From: Streptomyces roseoviridis
GTDB lineage: Bacteria; Actinomycetota; Actinomycetes; Streptomycetales; Streptomycetaceae
Direction of reading: 5' to 3'
Assembly: GCF_039535235.1 (NCBI RefSeq)
Contig: NZ_BAAAWU010000001.1
Location: forward strand, 1,364,001 to 1,428,000
DNA length: 64,000 nucleotides
The notes under the pieces are model-generated. The model made no database searches, had not been told where the DNA came from, and saw only the letters and a program-made list of their open reading frames with translations. The translations under genes and the position numbers were made by a program. Of the stretch, positions 37,238 through 46,447 are shown piece by piece (the stretch's first letter is position 1; each line of letters opens with the position of its first letter).

Positions 37238-37996
37238 ATGTCCACGACGAAGGCGACGACCGGCATGAGCGGCAAGGCGGTCCTGGTCACCGGTGGCAGC
37301 AGGGGCGTGGGGGCGGCGACCGCCGTGCGGCTCGCCCGGGAGGGAGCGGACGTGGCCTTCACCTATGTCCGGGACGAGGTCCGGGCGAAGGAGGTCGCCG
37401 CCCGGATCGAGGCACTGGGCCGCACGGCCCTGCCGCTGCGGGCCGACGCCGCAGGCGCCGGTGACGCGGCGGGCGCCGTGGAGTGGGCGGTGGACGCCCT
37501 CGGAGGGCTCGACGTCCTGGTCAACAACGTCGGCGTGGGTGTGGTCGCGCCGCTGGAGCAGCTGAGCCTGGCCGACGTGGACCGGGTCCTCGCCGTGAAC
37601 GTCCGCTCCGTGTTCCTCGCCTCGCAGGCGGCGGCCGCGCGGATGCCGGACGGCGGGCGGATCGTCACGATCGGCACCTGCATGACCCAGCGGGTCCCGG
37701 GCCCCGGCGGCACGCTGTACACGATGAGCAAGGCGGCCCTGGTCGGCCTGACCAAGGCGCTCGCCCGCGAGCTGGGCGGCCGGGGCATCAACGCGAACAT
37801 CGTCCACCCGGGCCCGACGGACACGGACATGAACCCGGCCGACGGCCCGTACGCGCAGGGCCAGGCGGCCGTGACGGCCCTGGGCCGCTTCGGCACCGCC
37901 GACGAGGTCGCCTCCATGGTGGCGTTCCTGGCGGGCCCGGAGGCGGCGTACGTGACGGGCGCCGAGTTCTCGGTGGACGGCGGCCACGCGGCGTGA
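37238..37996 (+). CDS. Short-chain dehydrogenase/reductase
   Basis: A 252-residue classical SDR: cofactor motif TGGSRGVGAATA (TGxxxGxG), NNVGVG in place of NNAG, Asn in VLAVNVRSVF, catalytic YTMSK and end motif FSVDGGHAA. The residue that should be the catalytic Ser lies in IVTIGTCMTQR and is Thr or Cys, which may alter activity. It starts at ATG 37238 behind GAGGAG. The substrate is unknown. Confidence 0.85.
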   Translation: MSTTKATTGMSGKAVLVTGGSRGVGAATAVRLAREGADVAFTYVRDEVRAKEVAARIEALGRTALPLRADAAGAGDAAGAVEWAVDALGGLDVLVNNVGVGVVAPLEQLSLADVDRVLAVNVRSVFLASQAAAARMPDGGRIVTIGTCMTQRVPGPGGTLYTMSKAALVGLTKALARELGGRGINANIVHPGPTDTDMNPADGPYAQGQAAVTALGRFGTADEVASMVAFLAGPEAAYVTGAEFSVDGGHAA

Positions 37997-38157
37997 CACG
38001 GGAGGGCGGAAGCGGACGCGCGGCCCGGCCCCGAACCGGTCCGACGCGCTGCCCCGCCGCCGGGTAGCCCCGATGTCCGGCCCCGCCCCCAGGGCAATCC
38101 GTGACGTGCCGTCCTGGCCCCCTCGGCACCCACGAGCACCTAGGCGAACCGAGCCAC

Positions 38158-38199
38158 AAAAAATACGGGGCGCACCGGTGCTGTCGGGCCGGTGCGCCC
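38158..38199 (-). terminator. Intrinsic terminator of the allantoinase-allantoicase operon
   Basis: GGGCGCACCGG (38168-38178) and CCGGTGCGCCC (38189-38199) form an 11-bp stem. Read leftward, the stem is followed by TATTTTTTG (A run at 38158-38163). It lies 53 bp beyond the allantoicase stop. Confidence 0.85.
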
Positions 38200-38251
38200 T
38201 CGCGGGCCGGGCGGGGTGTCGTGCCCGCCCGGTTCCGGTGGGCGGGTGGGG

Positions 38252-39367
38252 TCAGCCGCCCAGTTCCTGGTGGCGGGCGGTCAGCCGGGCCGCGCCGGTT
38301 TCGGTGAGGGAGCCGTAGAGGCGGAGGCGGGAGATGCCGCCGTCGGGGTAGATGTCGATGCGGACGCGGGAGCCGACGGCCGGGGCGTCGAGGACGAAGC
38401 GGTGGTTGGTGTCGGGCTGGAGGCGGGTCCGGGGGAGGATCTCGGTCCAGTCCTCGGAGCCTTCGGCGGCGACGGAGAGGGCGGCCCAGCCGGCGCTGTT
38501 GCCCTTGAGGTAGGCGGTGTCGATCTCGACGGCGCGGATCTCGGATTCGGCGGCGAGGCTGTAGCGGATCCAGTCGTTGCCCTTGTCGCGGCGGCGGCGG
38601 GTCTCCCAGCCGTCGTCCATCTTGCGGGAGCGGCCGGGCTGGATGGTGTTGGTGGCCGGGGAGTAGAAGCGGTCGGATGCGTCCTCGACCTGGCCGCCGT
38701 TCTCGAGGGCGGCGAGGTCGAAGGTGCCGAGGACGGCGAGCCACTGCGGGTCGGGGGCGACTTCGCCGTGGACGCGGAGGCGGGCGATGCCGCCGTCGGG
38801 GTGCTGGTTGACCCGGAGGTGGGTGAAGCGCTGTTCGACGTCGACGGCGAAGCCGTTGGCGGCGTGGCCGCCGATGGCGGTGCGGGGGACGAGGGTGGTC
38901 CACTTGACGTCGTCGGCGAGGAGGTCCTCGGGCGAGGGGGAGCCGGCGACGGAGGTGGCTTCGACGGACACGGCCTGCGGGTAGTTGCCGCGGAAGTGGG
39001 CGGTGTCGACGACGATGCCGCGGATGACGCCGGGGGCGCCGAGGCGTACGAGGGCCCAGTCGTGGTCGTCCTCGGTGGGGTGGGGCTGTGCGGCGGAGAC
39101 GCCGCGGCGGCGGCGGGTCTCCCAGCCGTCCATGATCTTGCCCTTGTGCCCGAAGTGCTCGGGGTCGAACTCGGCGGCCTCGGGCTTCAGCAGGTTCTCG
39201 CGCTCGGCGAAGAACTCGTCGTTGGCGGCGATGACGCCGGCGCCGAGGCGGCGGTCGGCGAGGTCGGCGTACTGGGTGAAGGGGAAGTCGGCGGTGCGGT
39301 AGTCGGCGTAGGGGTCACCGCCGCCGTAGGGGCTGGCGTCACCGGTGAAGCGCGGTATGGCGGACAC
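38252..39367 (-). CDS. alc: Allantoicase
   Basis: A 371-residue enzyme that splits allantoate into ureidoglycolate and urea. It shows the expected two-fold internal repeat: KIMDGWETRRRR / HFRGNYP / HPDGGIARLRVHG in the first half and MDDGWETRRRR / YLKGNSA / YPDGGISRLRLYG in the second. It starts with GTG 39367, one base after the allantoinase stop, so the two are co-translated and supply successive steps of allantoin breakdown. Confidence 0.95.
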   Translation of the reverse strand: MSAIPRFTGDASPYGGGDPYADYRTADFPFTQYADLADRRLGAGVIAANDEFFAERENLLKPEAAEFDPEHFGHKGKIMDGWETRRRRGVSAAQPHPTEDDHDWALVRLGAPGVIRGIVVDTAHFRGNYPQAVSVEATSVAGSPSPEDLLADDVKWTTLVPRTAIGGHAANGFAVDVEQRFTHLRVNQHPDGGIARLRVHGEVAPDPQWLAVLGTFDLAALENGGQVEDASDRFYSPATNTIQPGRSRKMDDGWETRRRRDKGNDWIRYSLAAESEIRAVEIDTAYLKGNSAGWAALSVAAEGSEDWTEILPRTRLQPDTNHRFVLDAPAVGSRVRIDIYPDGGISRLRLYGSLTETGAARLTARHQELGG

Positions 39368-39368
39368 G

Positions 39369-40703
39369 TCAGTTGTTCCTTTCGAGGAGGCGGCCGGTGG
39401 GCTCGGTGAGGGTGCCGTGGTCGGCGATCCGCTCTCCGCGCAGCCAGGTGGAGGTGACGACGCCGTGCAGGGTCTTGCCCGCGTAGGCGGTGATGCGGTT
39501 GCGGTGTTCCAGGTCGGCCGGGTCGACGGTGAAGGTGGCGTCGGGGTCGAGGACGGCGAAGTCGGCGTCGCGGCCGGCTTCGATGGCGCCCTTCTGGTGG
39601 AGGCCGGCGAGCCGGGCGGGGGCGGTGGACATCCAGCGGGCGACGTCGGTGAGGTCGTGGCCGCGGCGGCGGGCCTCGGTCCAGATGGCGGGGAGGCCGA
39701 GCTGGAGGGAGGAGATGCCGCCCCAGGCGGAGGCGAAGTCCGGGGTCTTGAGGTCGGCGGTGGACGGCGAGTGGTCGGAGACGATGCAGTCGATGGTGCC
39801 GTCGGCGAGGCCCTGCCAGAGCAGGTCCTGGTTGGCGGCCTCGCGGATGGGCGGGCAGCACTTGAACTCGGTGGCGCCGTCCGGGACTTCTTCGGCCGTG
39901 AGGGTGAGGAAGTGGGGGCAGGACTCGACGGTGATCTTGACGCCTTCGGCCTTGGCGGCGGCGATGAGCGGCAGGGCGTCGGAGGACGACAGGTGCAGGA
40001 CGTGGACGCGGGCGCTGAGCCGGCGGGCCTGGTTGATCAGGTTCTCGATGGCGGTGTTCTCGGCGACGCGGGGCCGGGAGGCGAGGAAGTCGGTGTACTT
40101 CGGGCTGCTCTTCTGGGGTGCCGCGTCGAGCTCGTGCGGGTCCTCGGCGTGCACGATCATCAGGCCGCCGAAGCCGGCGATCTCGGCGAGGGAGGTGGCC
40201 AGCTGGTCCTGGTCGAGCTGGGGGAACTCCTCGACGCCGGAGGGGCTGAGGAAGCACTTGAACCCGAAGACGCCGGCGTCGTGGAGCGGGCGCAGGTCCT
40301 TGACGTTGTCGGGGAGGGCGCCGCCCCAGAATCCGGTGTCGATGTGCGCCTTGGGGCGGGCGACGTCCTGCTTGATGCGCAGGTTCTCGACGGTGGTGGT
40401 GGGCGGCAGGGAGTTGAGCGGCATGTCGAGGAGGGTGGTGATGCCGCCGGCGGCCGCGGCGCGGGTGGCGGTCCAGAAGCCCTCCCACTCGGTGCGGCCG
40501 GGGTCGTTCACGTGGACGTGGGTGTCGACGAGTCCGGGCAGGACGACGTCGTCGCCGACGTCTTCCAGCCGGGCGCCGGCCGGTACCTCGGCGTCGTACG
40601 GCAGCACGGCCGCGATCTTCCCGCCGGAGACGGCGATCGACGCCGCGCGGGTTCCCTCGGGGGTGATGACGCGCGTCGAGCGCAGGACCAGGTTGACGTC
40701 CAC
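39369..40703 (-). CDS. allB: Allantoinase
   Basis: A 444-residue cyclic amidohydrolase that opens allantoin to allantoate. It has the binuclear metal site: His pair in [14 protein letters not shown], the bridging Lys region [11 protein letters not shown], His in MIVHAEDP and VLHLSS, and Asp in IVSDHSPS. It starts with GTG 40703 behind AAGGGG. Its promoter TTGACG-N17-CAGACT and three inverted repeats lie in the gap to the divergent IclR regulator. Confidence 0.95.
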   Translation of the reverse strand: MDVNLVLRSTRVITPEGTRAASIAVSGGKIAAVLPYDAEVPAGARLEDVGDDVVLPGLVDTHVHVNDPGRTEWEGFWTATRAAAAGGITTLLDMPLNSLPPTTTVENLRIKQDVARPKAHIDTGFWGGALPDNVKDLRPLHDAGVFGFKCFLSPSGVEEFPQLDQDQLATSLAEIAGFGGLMIVHAEDPHELDAAPQKSSPKYTDFLASRPRVAENTAIENLINQARRLSARVHVLHLSSSDALPLIAAAKAEGVKITVESCPHFLTLTAEEVPDGATEFKCCPPIREAANQDLLWQGLADGTIDCIVSDHSPSTADLKTPDFASAWGGISSLQLGLPAIWTEARRRGHDLTDVARWMSTAPARLAGLHQKGAIEAGRDADFAVLDPDATFTVDPADLEHRNRITAYAGKTLHGVVTSTWLRGERIADHGTLTEPTGRLLERNN

Positions 40704-40745
40704 CCGTACCCCTTCTTCTTCCGTGCTTCTTCCACGAAGCAGAAT

Positions 40746-40762
40746 TTCAACGAACTGTTGAA
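40746..40762. promoter_or_regulatory. Inverted repeat TTCAAC-N5-GTTGAA at allantoinase start site
   Basis: A perfect 6-bp inverted repeat covers the predicted transcription start, 43 bp before the allantoinase GTG. Similar elements occur at 47174-47190 (malate synthase) and 62100-62116 (urate operon). Confidence 0.65.
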
Positions 40763-40777
40763 GGAGTCTGCGCGCGA

Positions 40778-40791
40778 GACGACATGTCGTC
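40778..40791. promoter_or_regulatory. 14-bp perfect palindrome overlapping allantoinase -35 box
   Basis: GACGACATGTCGTC is an exact palindrome that shares four bases with the -35 hexamer. I found no second copy near the related promoters. Confidence 0.5.
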
Positions 40792-40838
40792 AAGGGCACA
40801 CTTCCAGCATGGGCCGCCGAGGAACCCTGCTTGGAGGT

Positions 40839-40853
40839 TTCCATGAAGTGGAA
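40839..40853. promoter_or_regulatory. Inverted repeat TTCCA-N5-TGGAA, candidate IclR operator
   Basis: This 15-bp element lies about 45 bp upstream of the allantoinase -35 box. It has the same geometry (TTCC-N7-GGAA) as 47192-47206 and 62951-62965. Confidence 0.65.
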
Positions 40854-41038
40854 GTGGAATTTCGTACAGTAGAACGTAGCTCCGCACATGCGGGGCGGAC
40901 CAGGGCCCCTCCGGGCAGCCGCCGACAACGGACAAACACCCCCCTGACCGGCCCGGACGCCGGGACCTGGGCCGTGTGTCCGGCGCGGCCGCCCGGTAGG
41001 CTGCTGACTTGCCCGCCTGCCCCGAAAGGACCGTTGAC

Positions 41039-41848
41039 GTGCCGACGTCCAGCGCCAGCACCACCGACGCCGCCAAGCCCGCCGCCGCGAGCGGAGGCGT
41101 CCAGTCCCTCGAGCGTGCCTTCGACCTCCTGGAGCGGATGGCCGACGCAGGCGGCGAGGTCGGGCTGAGCGAGCTCTCCGCCAGCAGCGGACTGCCGCTG
41201 CCGACCATCCACCGGCTCATGCGCACGCTGGTCGCCTGCGGCTACGTCCGCCAGCAGCCCAACCGCCGCTACGCCCTCGGCCCCCGCCTGATCCGGCTCG
41301 GCGAGTCCGCCTCCCGGCTGCTCGGCACCTGGGCCCGCCCGTATCTGGCCCGGCTCGTCGAGGAGACCGGCGAGACGGCGAACATGGCGCTGCTCGACGG
41401 GGACGAGATCGTCTACGTCGCGCAGGTGCCGTCCAAGCACTCCATGCGCATGTTCACCGAGGTCGGCCGCCGGGTGCTGCCGCACTCCACGGGCGTCGGC
41501 AAGGCGCTGCTCGCGCACACCCCGGCCGACGAGGTCCGCGCGCTCCTCGCCCGTACCGGCATGCCGGCCGCGACCGAGAAGACCATCACCACCCCCGAGG
41601 GCTTCCTCGACGCCCTGGCCGTGGTGCGCGAGACGGGTTACGCGGTCGACGACAACGAGCAGGAGATAGGGGTCCGCTGCCTCGCGGTCCCCGTCCCCAA
41701 CTCCCCCACCGCGGCGGCCATCTCGATCTCGGGCCCGGCCGGACGCGTGACGGAGGCGGCCACCGAGAAGATCGTCCCGATCCTCCACGAGGTCGCCGAG
41801 GAACTGTCGGCGGCGCTCGCGAACACGGCGGGCAACGGCCAGGGCTGA
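41039..41848 (+). CDS. allR: IclR-family regulator, probable allantoin repressor AllR
   Basis: A 269-residue IclR protein: winged HTH ([40 protein letters not shown]) and an effector domain (about 110-265; [38 protein letters not shown]). It starts with GTG 41039 behind AAAGGA. It is divergent from allantoinase. In Streptomyces an IclR-type AllR next to these genes controls allantoin and glyoxylate use, so it probably binds the shared inverted repeats found here at several promoters. The ligand (allantoin, allantoate or glyoxylate) cannot be read from sequence. Confidence 0.85.
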   Translation: MPTSSASTTDAAKPAAASGGVQSLERAFDLLERMADAGGEVGLSELSASSGLPLPTIHRLMRTLVACGYVRQQPNRRYALGPRLIRLGESASRLLGTWARPYLARLVEETGETANMALLDGDEIVYVAQVPSKHSMRMFTEVGRRVLPHSTGVGKALLAHTPADEVRALLARTGMPAATEKTITTPEGFLDALAVVRETGYAVDDNEQEIGVRCLAVPVPNSPTAAAISISGPAGRVTEAATEKIVPILHEVAEELSAALANTAGNGQG

Positions 41849-41866
41849 TCCCCTGCCCGCGCCCGA

Positions 41867-41908
41867 GCGAAGGGCGCCCGGAACCGTGGGGTTCCGGGCG
41901 CCCTTCGC
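41867..41908. terminator. Bidirectional terminator hairpin
   Basis: A perfect 19-bp stem (41867-41885 with 41890-41908, loop gtgg) lies between the convergent IclR gene and the ABC transporter operon. Confidence 0.9.
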
Positions 41909-41934
41909 GTACGCGGTGACGGGAGGGTGGCGGC

Positions 41935-42615
41935 TCAGACCGTCGCGGCCTGGGTGAGCCGCCCGTCCCGCACCGACACCACCCGCCCCGCCCGTCCCAC
42001 GTGCGTGCGGTCGTGCGTGACCAGGACCGTCGCCGTGCCCCGCTGCGCCGTCAGCGTGGCGAGCAGATCCATGACGGCCGCGCCCCGCTCGTGGTCCAGG
42101 GCACTGGTCGGCTCGTCCACCAGGAGCACGCAGGGGTCGTTCATCAGCGCCCTGGCGATGTTGACGCGCTGGCGCTGGCCGCCGGAGAGCTGGTGGGGGC
42201 GGCGGTGCGCCTGCTCGGCCAGGCCGACGGCGTCGAGCAGGTCCCGGGCCCGGTCCCGTACGGCGCGCGGGCTCCGGCCGGAGAGGTGGGCCATGACCTG
42301 GAGCTGTTCGAGGGCGGTGAGCGAGGGCAGCAGGTTGGGCTGCTGGAAGACGATGCCGATCTTCTCGCGGCGCAGCACCGCCTTCTCCGCCGGCCCCAGC
42401 GGCGCGGTGTCCGTGCCGGCCACGACGACCCGGCCCCGGTCCGGGGTCACCAGGGTCGCGGCCACCGCGAGGAGGCTGGACTTGCCGGAGCCGGAGGGGC
42501 CGACGACGGCGGTGAGACCGCCGGCCGGGACCTCCAGGGAGACGGCGTCGAGGGCGGTGAGGCGGCCTTCGCCGTCCGGGTAGGTCAGGGTCACGTCTTC
42601 GAGCCGCAGGCTCAT
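41935..42615 (-). CDS. ABC transporter ATP-binding protein (LolD/MacB type)
   Basis: A 226-residue ATPase: Walker A GPSGSGKSS, Q-loop VFQQPNLLPSLTALEQ, signature HQLSGGQRQRVNIARALM, Walker B VLLVDEPTSALD and switch VLVTHD. It powers the FtsX-like permease encoded just upstream and overlaps its stop by ATGA. Confidence 0.92.
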   Translation of the reverse strand: MSLRLEDVTLTYPDGEGRLTALDAVSLEVPAGGLTAVVGPSGSGKSSLLAVAATLVTPDRGRVVVAGTDTAPLGPAEKAVLRREKIGIVFQQPNLLPSLTALEQLQVMAHLSGRSPRAVRDRARDLLDAVGLAEQAHRRPHQLSGGQRQRVNIARALMNDPCVLLVDEPTSALDHERGAAVMDLLATLTAQRGTATVLVTHDRTHVGRAGRVVSVRDGRLTQAATV

Positions 42616-43700
42616 CGGGCACTCCCGAGGGCGGTCAGGGGGTCGACGGCGGTGATCCGCCGGATGGACAGGGCCGCGCCGAGGACGCCGAGCGCGATCA
42701 TGACGGCGGCGGGTCCGAGCACGGTGAGCGGCCGCAGGACGAAGGGCACGTCCCCGCCGCTGATGAGTCCGCCGACGGCGGCCGCGAGACCGGTGCCGAG
42801 CAGGGTGCCCGCGCCGAGCATCGCCACGGCCTGGCCCAGCGCGTCCTTCAGGAGGTACGGGGTGGAGGCGCCCAGCGCCTTCAGGACGGCCACGTCGGCG
42901 CTGCGCTGGATGGTCCAGACGGTGAAGAAGGCCCCTATGACCAGCGCGGAGATGACGAAGAGGAAGCCGCGCATCATCTGGAGCGAGCCGTTCTCGGCCT
43001 GGTAGGACCCTATGGCGGTGAGGGCGCCGTCGACCGTCCGCGACCGGGTGCCGAGGGCCTGGTCGCCGGCAGCCCAGTCGGCGCCGGAGCCGCTGAGCGC
43101 GATGACGGTGGCCGTGGCCCGCTCCTCGGGCGTGGTGCCGTCGCGGCCGAGCCGCTGCCAGTCGTCGAGGGTGATCCACGCGACGGGTGTGTGGCTGTAC
43201 GAGGCGTCTCCGGCGACCGCGGCGACGGTGACCTCCAGGGGGCCGAGGCGCACCGCGTCCCCGGCCGTGGCGTCCAGTTCCTCGGCGGCCGCTTCCGACA
43301 GGACGGCGTGCCCGGGCGCGAGCCGCCCGGTCCCGGGTGCGAGGCCGCCGGCCGGCCGCGTACCGAAGGCGGAGAGCGCGGCCGTGCGGTCGCCGGCGGT
43401 GGCGTTGAGGGTGCGGATGCCGAGGGGTTCGGCGGCTGTCACTCCGGGCCGCCCGGCCCACCGCCGCCACTGGTCCTCGCTCACCGTCGAGCTGGTGAAG
43501 GAGACGGACTGCCCGGACGGCGGCGCCGCGAAGGCGATCCGGTCGGCGGGCAGGCCGGTGATCGCCGAGATGTTCTCGCGGGCGAGCCCGGCGGTCAGCC
43601 CGGACAGCAGTCCGACGAGCAGGGTGATCAGCACGATCACCGTGCCCATCAAGGTGAATCGCCCCTTGGCGAATCTCAGGTCTCTCCATGCCACGAACAT
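42612..43700 (-). CDS. FtsX-like ABC transporter permease
   Basis: A 362-residue permease of the MacB/LolC type: one N-terminal helix (TLMGTVIVLITLLVGLLSGL), a large extracytoplasmic domain (about 50-230) and three C-terminal helices beginning FLFVISALVIGAFFTVWTIQ, with the family motif VLKALGAS. It starts at ATG 43700, a weak ribosome site; the longer frame is not conserved-looking. With its ATPase and the divergent two-component system it resembles an envelope-stress or antibiotic-responsive exporter module. Confidence 0.88.
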   Translation of the reverse strand: MFVAWRDLRFAKGRFTLMGTVIVLITLLVGLLSGLTAGLARENISAITGLPADRIAFAAPPSGQSVSFTSSTVSEDQWRRWAGRPGVTAAEPLGIRTLNATAGDRTAALSAFGTRPAGGLAPGTGRLAPGHAVLSEAAAEELDATAGDAVRLGPLEVTVAAVAGDASYSHTPVAWITLDDWQRLGRDGTTPEERATATVIALSGSGADWAAGDQALGTRSRTVDGALTAIGSYQAENGSLQMMRGFLFVISALVIGAFFTVWTIQRSADVAVLKALGASTPYLLKDALGQAVAMLGAGTLLGTGLAAAVGGLISGGDVPFVLRPLTVLGPAAVMIALGVLGAALSIRRITAVDPLTALGSAR

Positions 43701-43824
43701 GGGACCAAGCCTGCTCGCCGGGGTCCGCGTCGGGCATCGCGCCACGGATGGCTCGGCAATCAAACTTTCGGTTGAGTCCGGATTGTCCGAACCGGCCCGC
43801 GCCCGCGCATACGCTGGACGGACC

Positions 43825-45042
43825 ATGGATCCCCGATCGCTCACCCCCGCCCTGCGCGTCCTGCGCGCGTGCCTCCATCTGCTGATGGCGGGCCTGCTCG
43901 CGCTGTCGGCGCTGCGCGCCCACTCCGCCGGGGGGACCCTGGCGGCGGTGGTGACCGGCGCGGTCTACGCGGCCGGTTCGCTGCTTCCCCCGGTGCGGGA
44001 CGCGGTCCGGGGGTCGCGACAGGCGGCGGCGGTGTGGCTGGCCGGGCTGTGCGCGGCCTGGCTGCTGCTGCTCTGGGCCACGCCCGAGGGGCTGTGGGTG
44101 GCCTTCCCGCTCTACTTCCTCCAGCTGCACCTGCTGCCGGTGCGCTGGTCGCTGCCGGCCGTGGCGCTGACGGCGGGCGCGGCGATCCTGTCGTACGTGG
44201 GGCACGGCGCCCCGCTCAACCCGGGCGTGTTCATCGGTCCGCTGCTCGGCGCGGCGGTCGCCGTCGCCACGGTCCTCGGCTACCAGGCGCTGTACCGGGA
44301 GAGCGAGCGGCGCCGCCGGATGGTGGAGGAGCTGATCGCCACCCGGGCCGAGCTGGCGGCGGCCGAGCGGCACGCGGGGACGCTCGCCGAGCGCGAGCGG
44401 CTGGCCCGGGAGATCCACGACACCCTGGCGCAGGGCCTGTCCTCGATCCAGCTGCTGCTGCGGGCCGCCGAGCGGGCCCTGCCCGAGGGGTCGGCGGCCG
44501 CCCGGCACATCGAGGAGGCGCGGCGGGCCGCGCAGGACAACCTGGCGGAGGCGCGGCGCTTCGTGCGGGCGCTCACGCCGCCCGGCCTGGAGCACGGTTC
44601 GCTGGCCGGGGCGCTCGAGCGGCTGTGCGGGACGGCGGGGCCGGACGGTCCTCGGGTGCGGTGCTCGGTGAGCGGGACGCCGGTCGCCCTGCCCACCCCG
44701 TACGAGGTGGCGCTGCTGCGGATCGCCCAGTCGGCGCTCGCCAACACCGTCCGGCACGCCTCGGCCTCGCGGGCCGAGATCACCCTGTCGTTCATGGGCG
44801 GGTGGGTGACGCTGGACGTGGTGGACGACGGCAGGGGCTTTGAGCCGGCCGCCGTGCGCGCCGGGCGGGCGTCCTCGGAGGGCGGCTTCGGACTGACGGC
44901 GATGCGCTCGCGGGCCGAGTCGCTCGGCGGCTCCTTCACCGTCGAGTCCGCGCCGGGCCAGGGCACCGCCGTGGCCGTCTCCCTGCCCCTTCCGCTCCCC
45001 TCGCCCTCCGCCCCCTCGCTGCCCACCGGAGCCGACACATGA
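43825..45042 (+). CDS. Sensor histidine kinase (NarX/HPK7 type)
   Basis: A 405-residue kinase with about five N-terminal membrane helices (to about residue 155) and a short coiled coil. HisKA_3 follows with phospho-acceptor His198 in AREIHDTLAQGLSSIQLLLR, then a HATPase domain (ANTVRHASASRAEITLSF; VDDGRGFEP; GGFGLTAMRSRAESLGG). It starts at ATG 43825. The sensor region is mostly membrane-embedded, as in kinases that sense cell-envelope stress. The stop overlaps the response-regulator start by ATGA. Confidence 0.92.
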   Translation: MDPRSLTPALRVLRACLHLLMAGLLALSALRAHSAGGTLAAVVTGAVYAAGSLLPPVRDAVRGSRQAAAVWLAGLCAAWLLLLWATPEGLWVAFPLYFLQLHLLPVRWSLPAVALTAGAAILSYVGHGAPLNPGVFIGPLLGAAVAVATVLGYQALYRESERRRRMVEELIATRAELAAAERHAGTLAERERLAREIHDTLAQGLSSIQLLLRAAERALPEGSAAARHIEEARRAAQDNLAEARRFVRALTPPGLEHGSLAGALERLCGTAGPDGPRVRCSVSGTPVALPTPYEVALLRIAQSALANTVRHASASRAEITLSFMGGWVTLDVVDDGRGFEPAAVRAGRASSEGGFGLTAMRSRAESLGGSFTVESAPGQGTAVAVSLPLPLPSPSAPSLPTGADT

Positions 45043-45665
45043 CGATCCGACTGCTGCTCGCCGACGATCACCCGGTGGTACGGGCCGGACTGCGGGCCGT
45101 CCTCGACACCGAGCCGGACTTCGCGGTGGTCGGGGAGGCGGCGACGGCCGAGCGGGCGGTCGAGCTGGCCGCTGCCGGGGGCGTGGACGTGGTCCTGATG
45201 GACCTGCAGTTCGGCGCCGGGATGCACGGCTCGGAGGCGACGGCCGCCATCACCGCCGTACGGGGCGGGCCGCGGGTGCTGGTCCTGACGACGTACGACT
45301 CGGACGCGGACATCCTGGCGGCGGTGGAGGCGGGCGCCTCGGGCTACCTGCTGAAGGACGCCCCGCCGGAGGAGCTGGCCGCGGCGGTGCGGACGGCGGC
45401 GGCCGGCCAGTCGGCGCTCGCCCCGGCGGTGGCGCACCGGCTGATGGACCGGATGCGGATGCCCTCGGAGGCCCTGACCAAGCGCGAGCTGGAGGTGCTC
45501 CAGCTGGTCGGCGAGGGGTTGTCGAACCAGCAGATCAGCAAGGCGCTGTTCCTGAGCCAGGCGACGGTGAAGTCCCACCTCGTGCACATCTTCGCCAAGC
45601 TGGGCGTCGACTCCCGCACGGCGGCGGTGGCGGCGGCGACGGCCCGCCGGCTGATCAGGCGCTGA
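45039..45665 (+). CDS. NarL/LuxR-family response regulator
   Basis: A 208-residue regulator: receiver domain with acidic pocket (LLADDHPVVRAGLR), phospho-acceptor Asp55 in VVLMDLQF and LLKDAPPEELAAAV, then a LuxR-type HTH (LTKRELEVLQLVGEGLSNQQ, LFLSQATVKSHLVHIFAKLG). It forms a pair with the kinase before it and probably regulates the divergent ABC exporter. Confidence 0.95.
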   Translation: MTIRLLLADDHPVVRAGLRAVLDTEPDFAVVGEAATAERAVELAAAGGVDVVLMDLQFGAGMHGSEATAAITAVRGGPRVLVLTTYDSDADILAAVEAGASGYLLKDAPPEELAAAVRTAAAGQSALAPAVAHRLMDRMRMPSEALTKRELEVLQLVGEGLSNQQISKALFLSQATVKSHLVHIFAKLGVDSRTAAVAAATARRLIRR

Positions 45666-45675
45666 GCCGGGACCT

Positions 45676-45693
45676 CGCCGCCCGGGGGCGGCG
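45676..45693 (+). terminator. Short hairpin after two-component operon
   Basis: CGCCGCC-cggg-GGCGGCG lies 11 bp after the response-regulator stop. It is a possible terminator without a T run. Confidence 0.4.
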
Positions 45694-45746
45694 CCCCTAC
45701 GATGGGGGCCGGATCACCGCACGGTGACCGTCAGGGGGGCTGGATC

Positions 45747-45920
45747 GTGATCGACCACGTGGTCGGCATCGCGCTGATCGTCTTCGTCGCACCGCTCGTG
45801 GGACTCCTCGGCAGTGCCATAGGGCACGCCACGAACGAGAAGGCGGGCACGGTCGTCTCCGTCGGCGGCGTGCTGGCGGTGCTGGGCGTGGCGGCCTGGT
45901 TCCTCGTGCGCAGCTTCTGA
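45747..45920 (+). CDS. Small two-span membrane protein
   Basis: A 57-residue protein with helices HVVGIALIVFVAPLVGLLGS and TVVSVGGVLAVLGVAAWFLV and a polar loop (HATNEKAG). It starts with GTG 45747 after GGGGGG; no other start gives a better fit. It is convergent with the DUF5955 gene, 6 bp away. Its function is unknown. Confidence 0.6.
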   Translation: MIDHVVGIALIVFVAPLVGLLGSAIGHATNEKAGTVVSVGGVLAVLGVAAWFLVRSF

Positions 45921-45926
45921 TCGCGC

Positions 45927-46289
45927 TCACGCTCCCGTTCGCGGCCCCGGGACCGGCGGCGGGCCGGGCGCCGGGCCGCCGGTCGCGGGCGGGCCGAACA
46001 GTTCGACGGCGCAGCGGACGGCCGAGAGGCCCTCGGCGAGGGCGCTGACGGAGCCGACGGCGCCCGCGATCAGCAGGAGCGAGCGGCGCAGCCGCCACAC
46101 CTCGGGGGCGCCGCTCGTCGCCATCGCGTCCAGCGCGGCGAGCTCGTCCTCGGCGATGCCCCGGTCGGCGAACTCCCTCCGGTGCCCGGCCAGTTCCCGC
46201 CGGAGCCGGGACACGGCGGCGCGCAGCTCGGCCACTCTCGGGTCCACGCCGTCAGTGGTCACTCGCCTCTGCCCCACGCCTCGCAACAT
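45927..46289 (-). CDS. DUF5955 family protein
   Basis: A 120-residue protein of the Streptomyces DUF5955 type: RVAELRAAVSRLRRELAGHR, DRGIAEDELAALDAMATSGA, EVWRLRRSLLLIAGAVGSVS, with a Pro-rich end. It is helical and has no known function. The start is ATG 46289 behind GGGGGAGAA. The family call is from memory of the conserved core. Confidence 0.7.
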   Translation of the reverse strand: MLRGVGQRRVTTDGVDPRVAELRAAVSRLRRELAGHRREFADRGIAEDELAALDAMATSGAPEVWRLRRSLLLIAGAVGSVSALAEGLSAVRCAVELFGPPATGGPAPGPPPVPGPRTGA

Positions 46290-46447
46290 GGTTCTCCCCC
46301 CACGCACGACTCTGTGCCGACCGCCGAGCGGTGGTCAGGCGCTCGCGGTCGCGGGTCAGTTAACTCCCTCGCGCGCCCGGCGCGCCAGCGGGCGGACACA
46401 GTTTCAGGCATCCGAGTGGTGCGCCCCCGATGCGGTATGCAGTCCCC

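Larger units (their letters stand above)
40704..41038. promoter_or_regulatory. Allantoinase/IclR divergent control region
   Basis: This 335-bp gap contains the leftward promoter TTGACG (minus strand, 40788-40793), 17 bp, CAGACT (40765-40770). Three inverted repeats are listed separately: 40746-40762, 40778-40791 and 40839-40853. The AAAGGA site at 41025-41030 serves the regulator. No gene is present. Confidence 0.7.
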
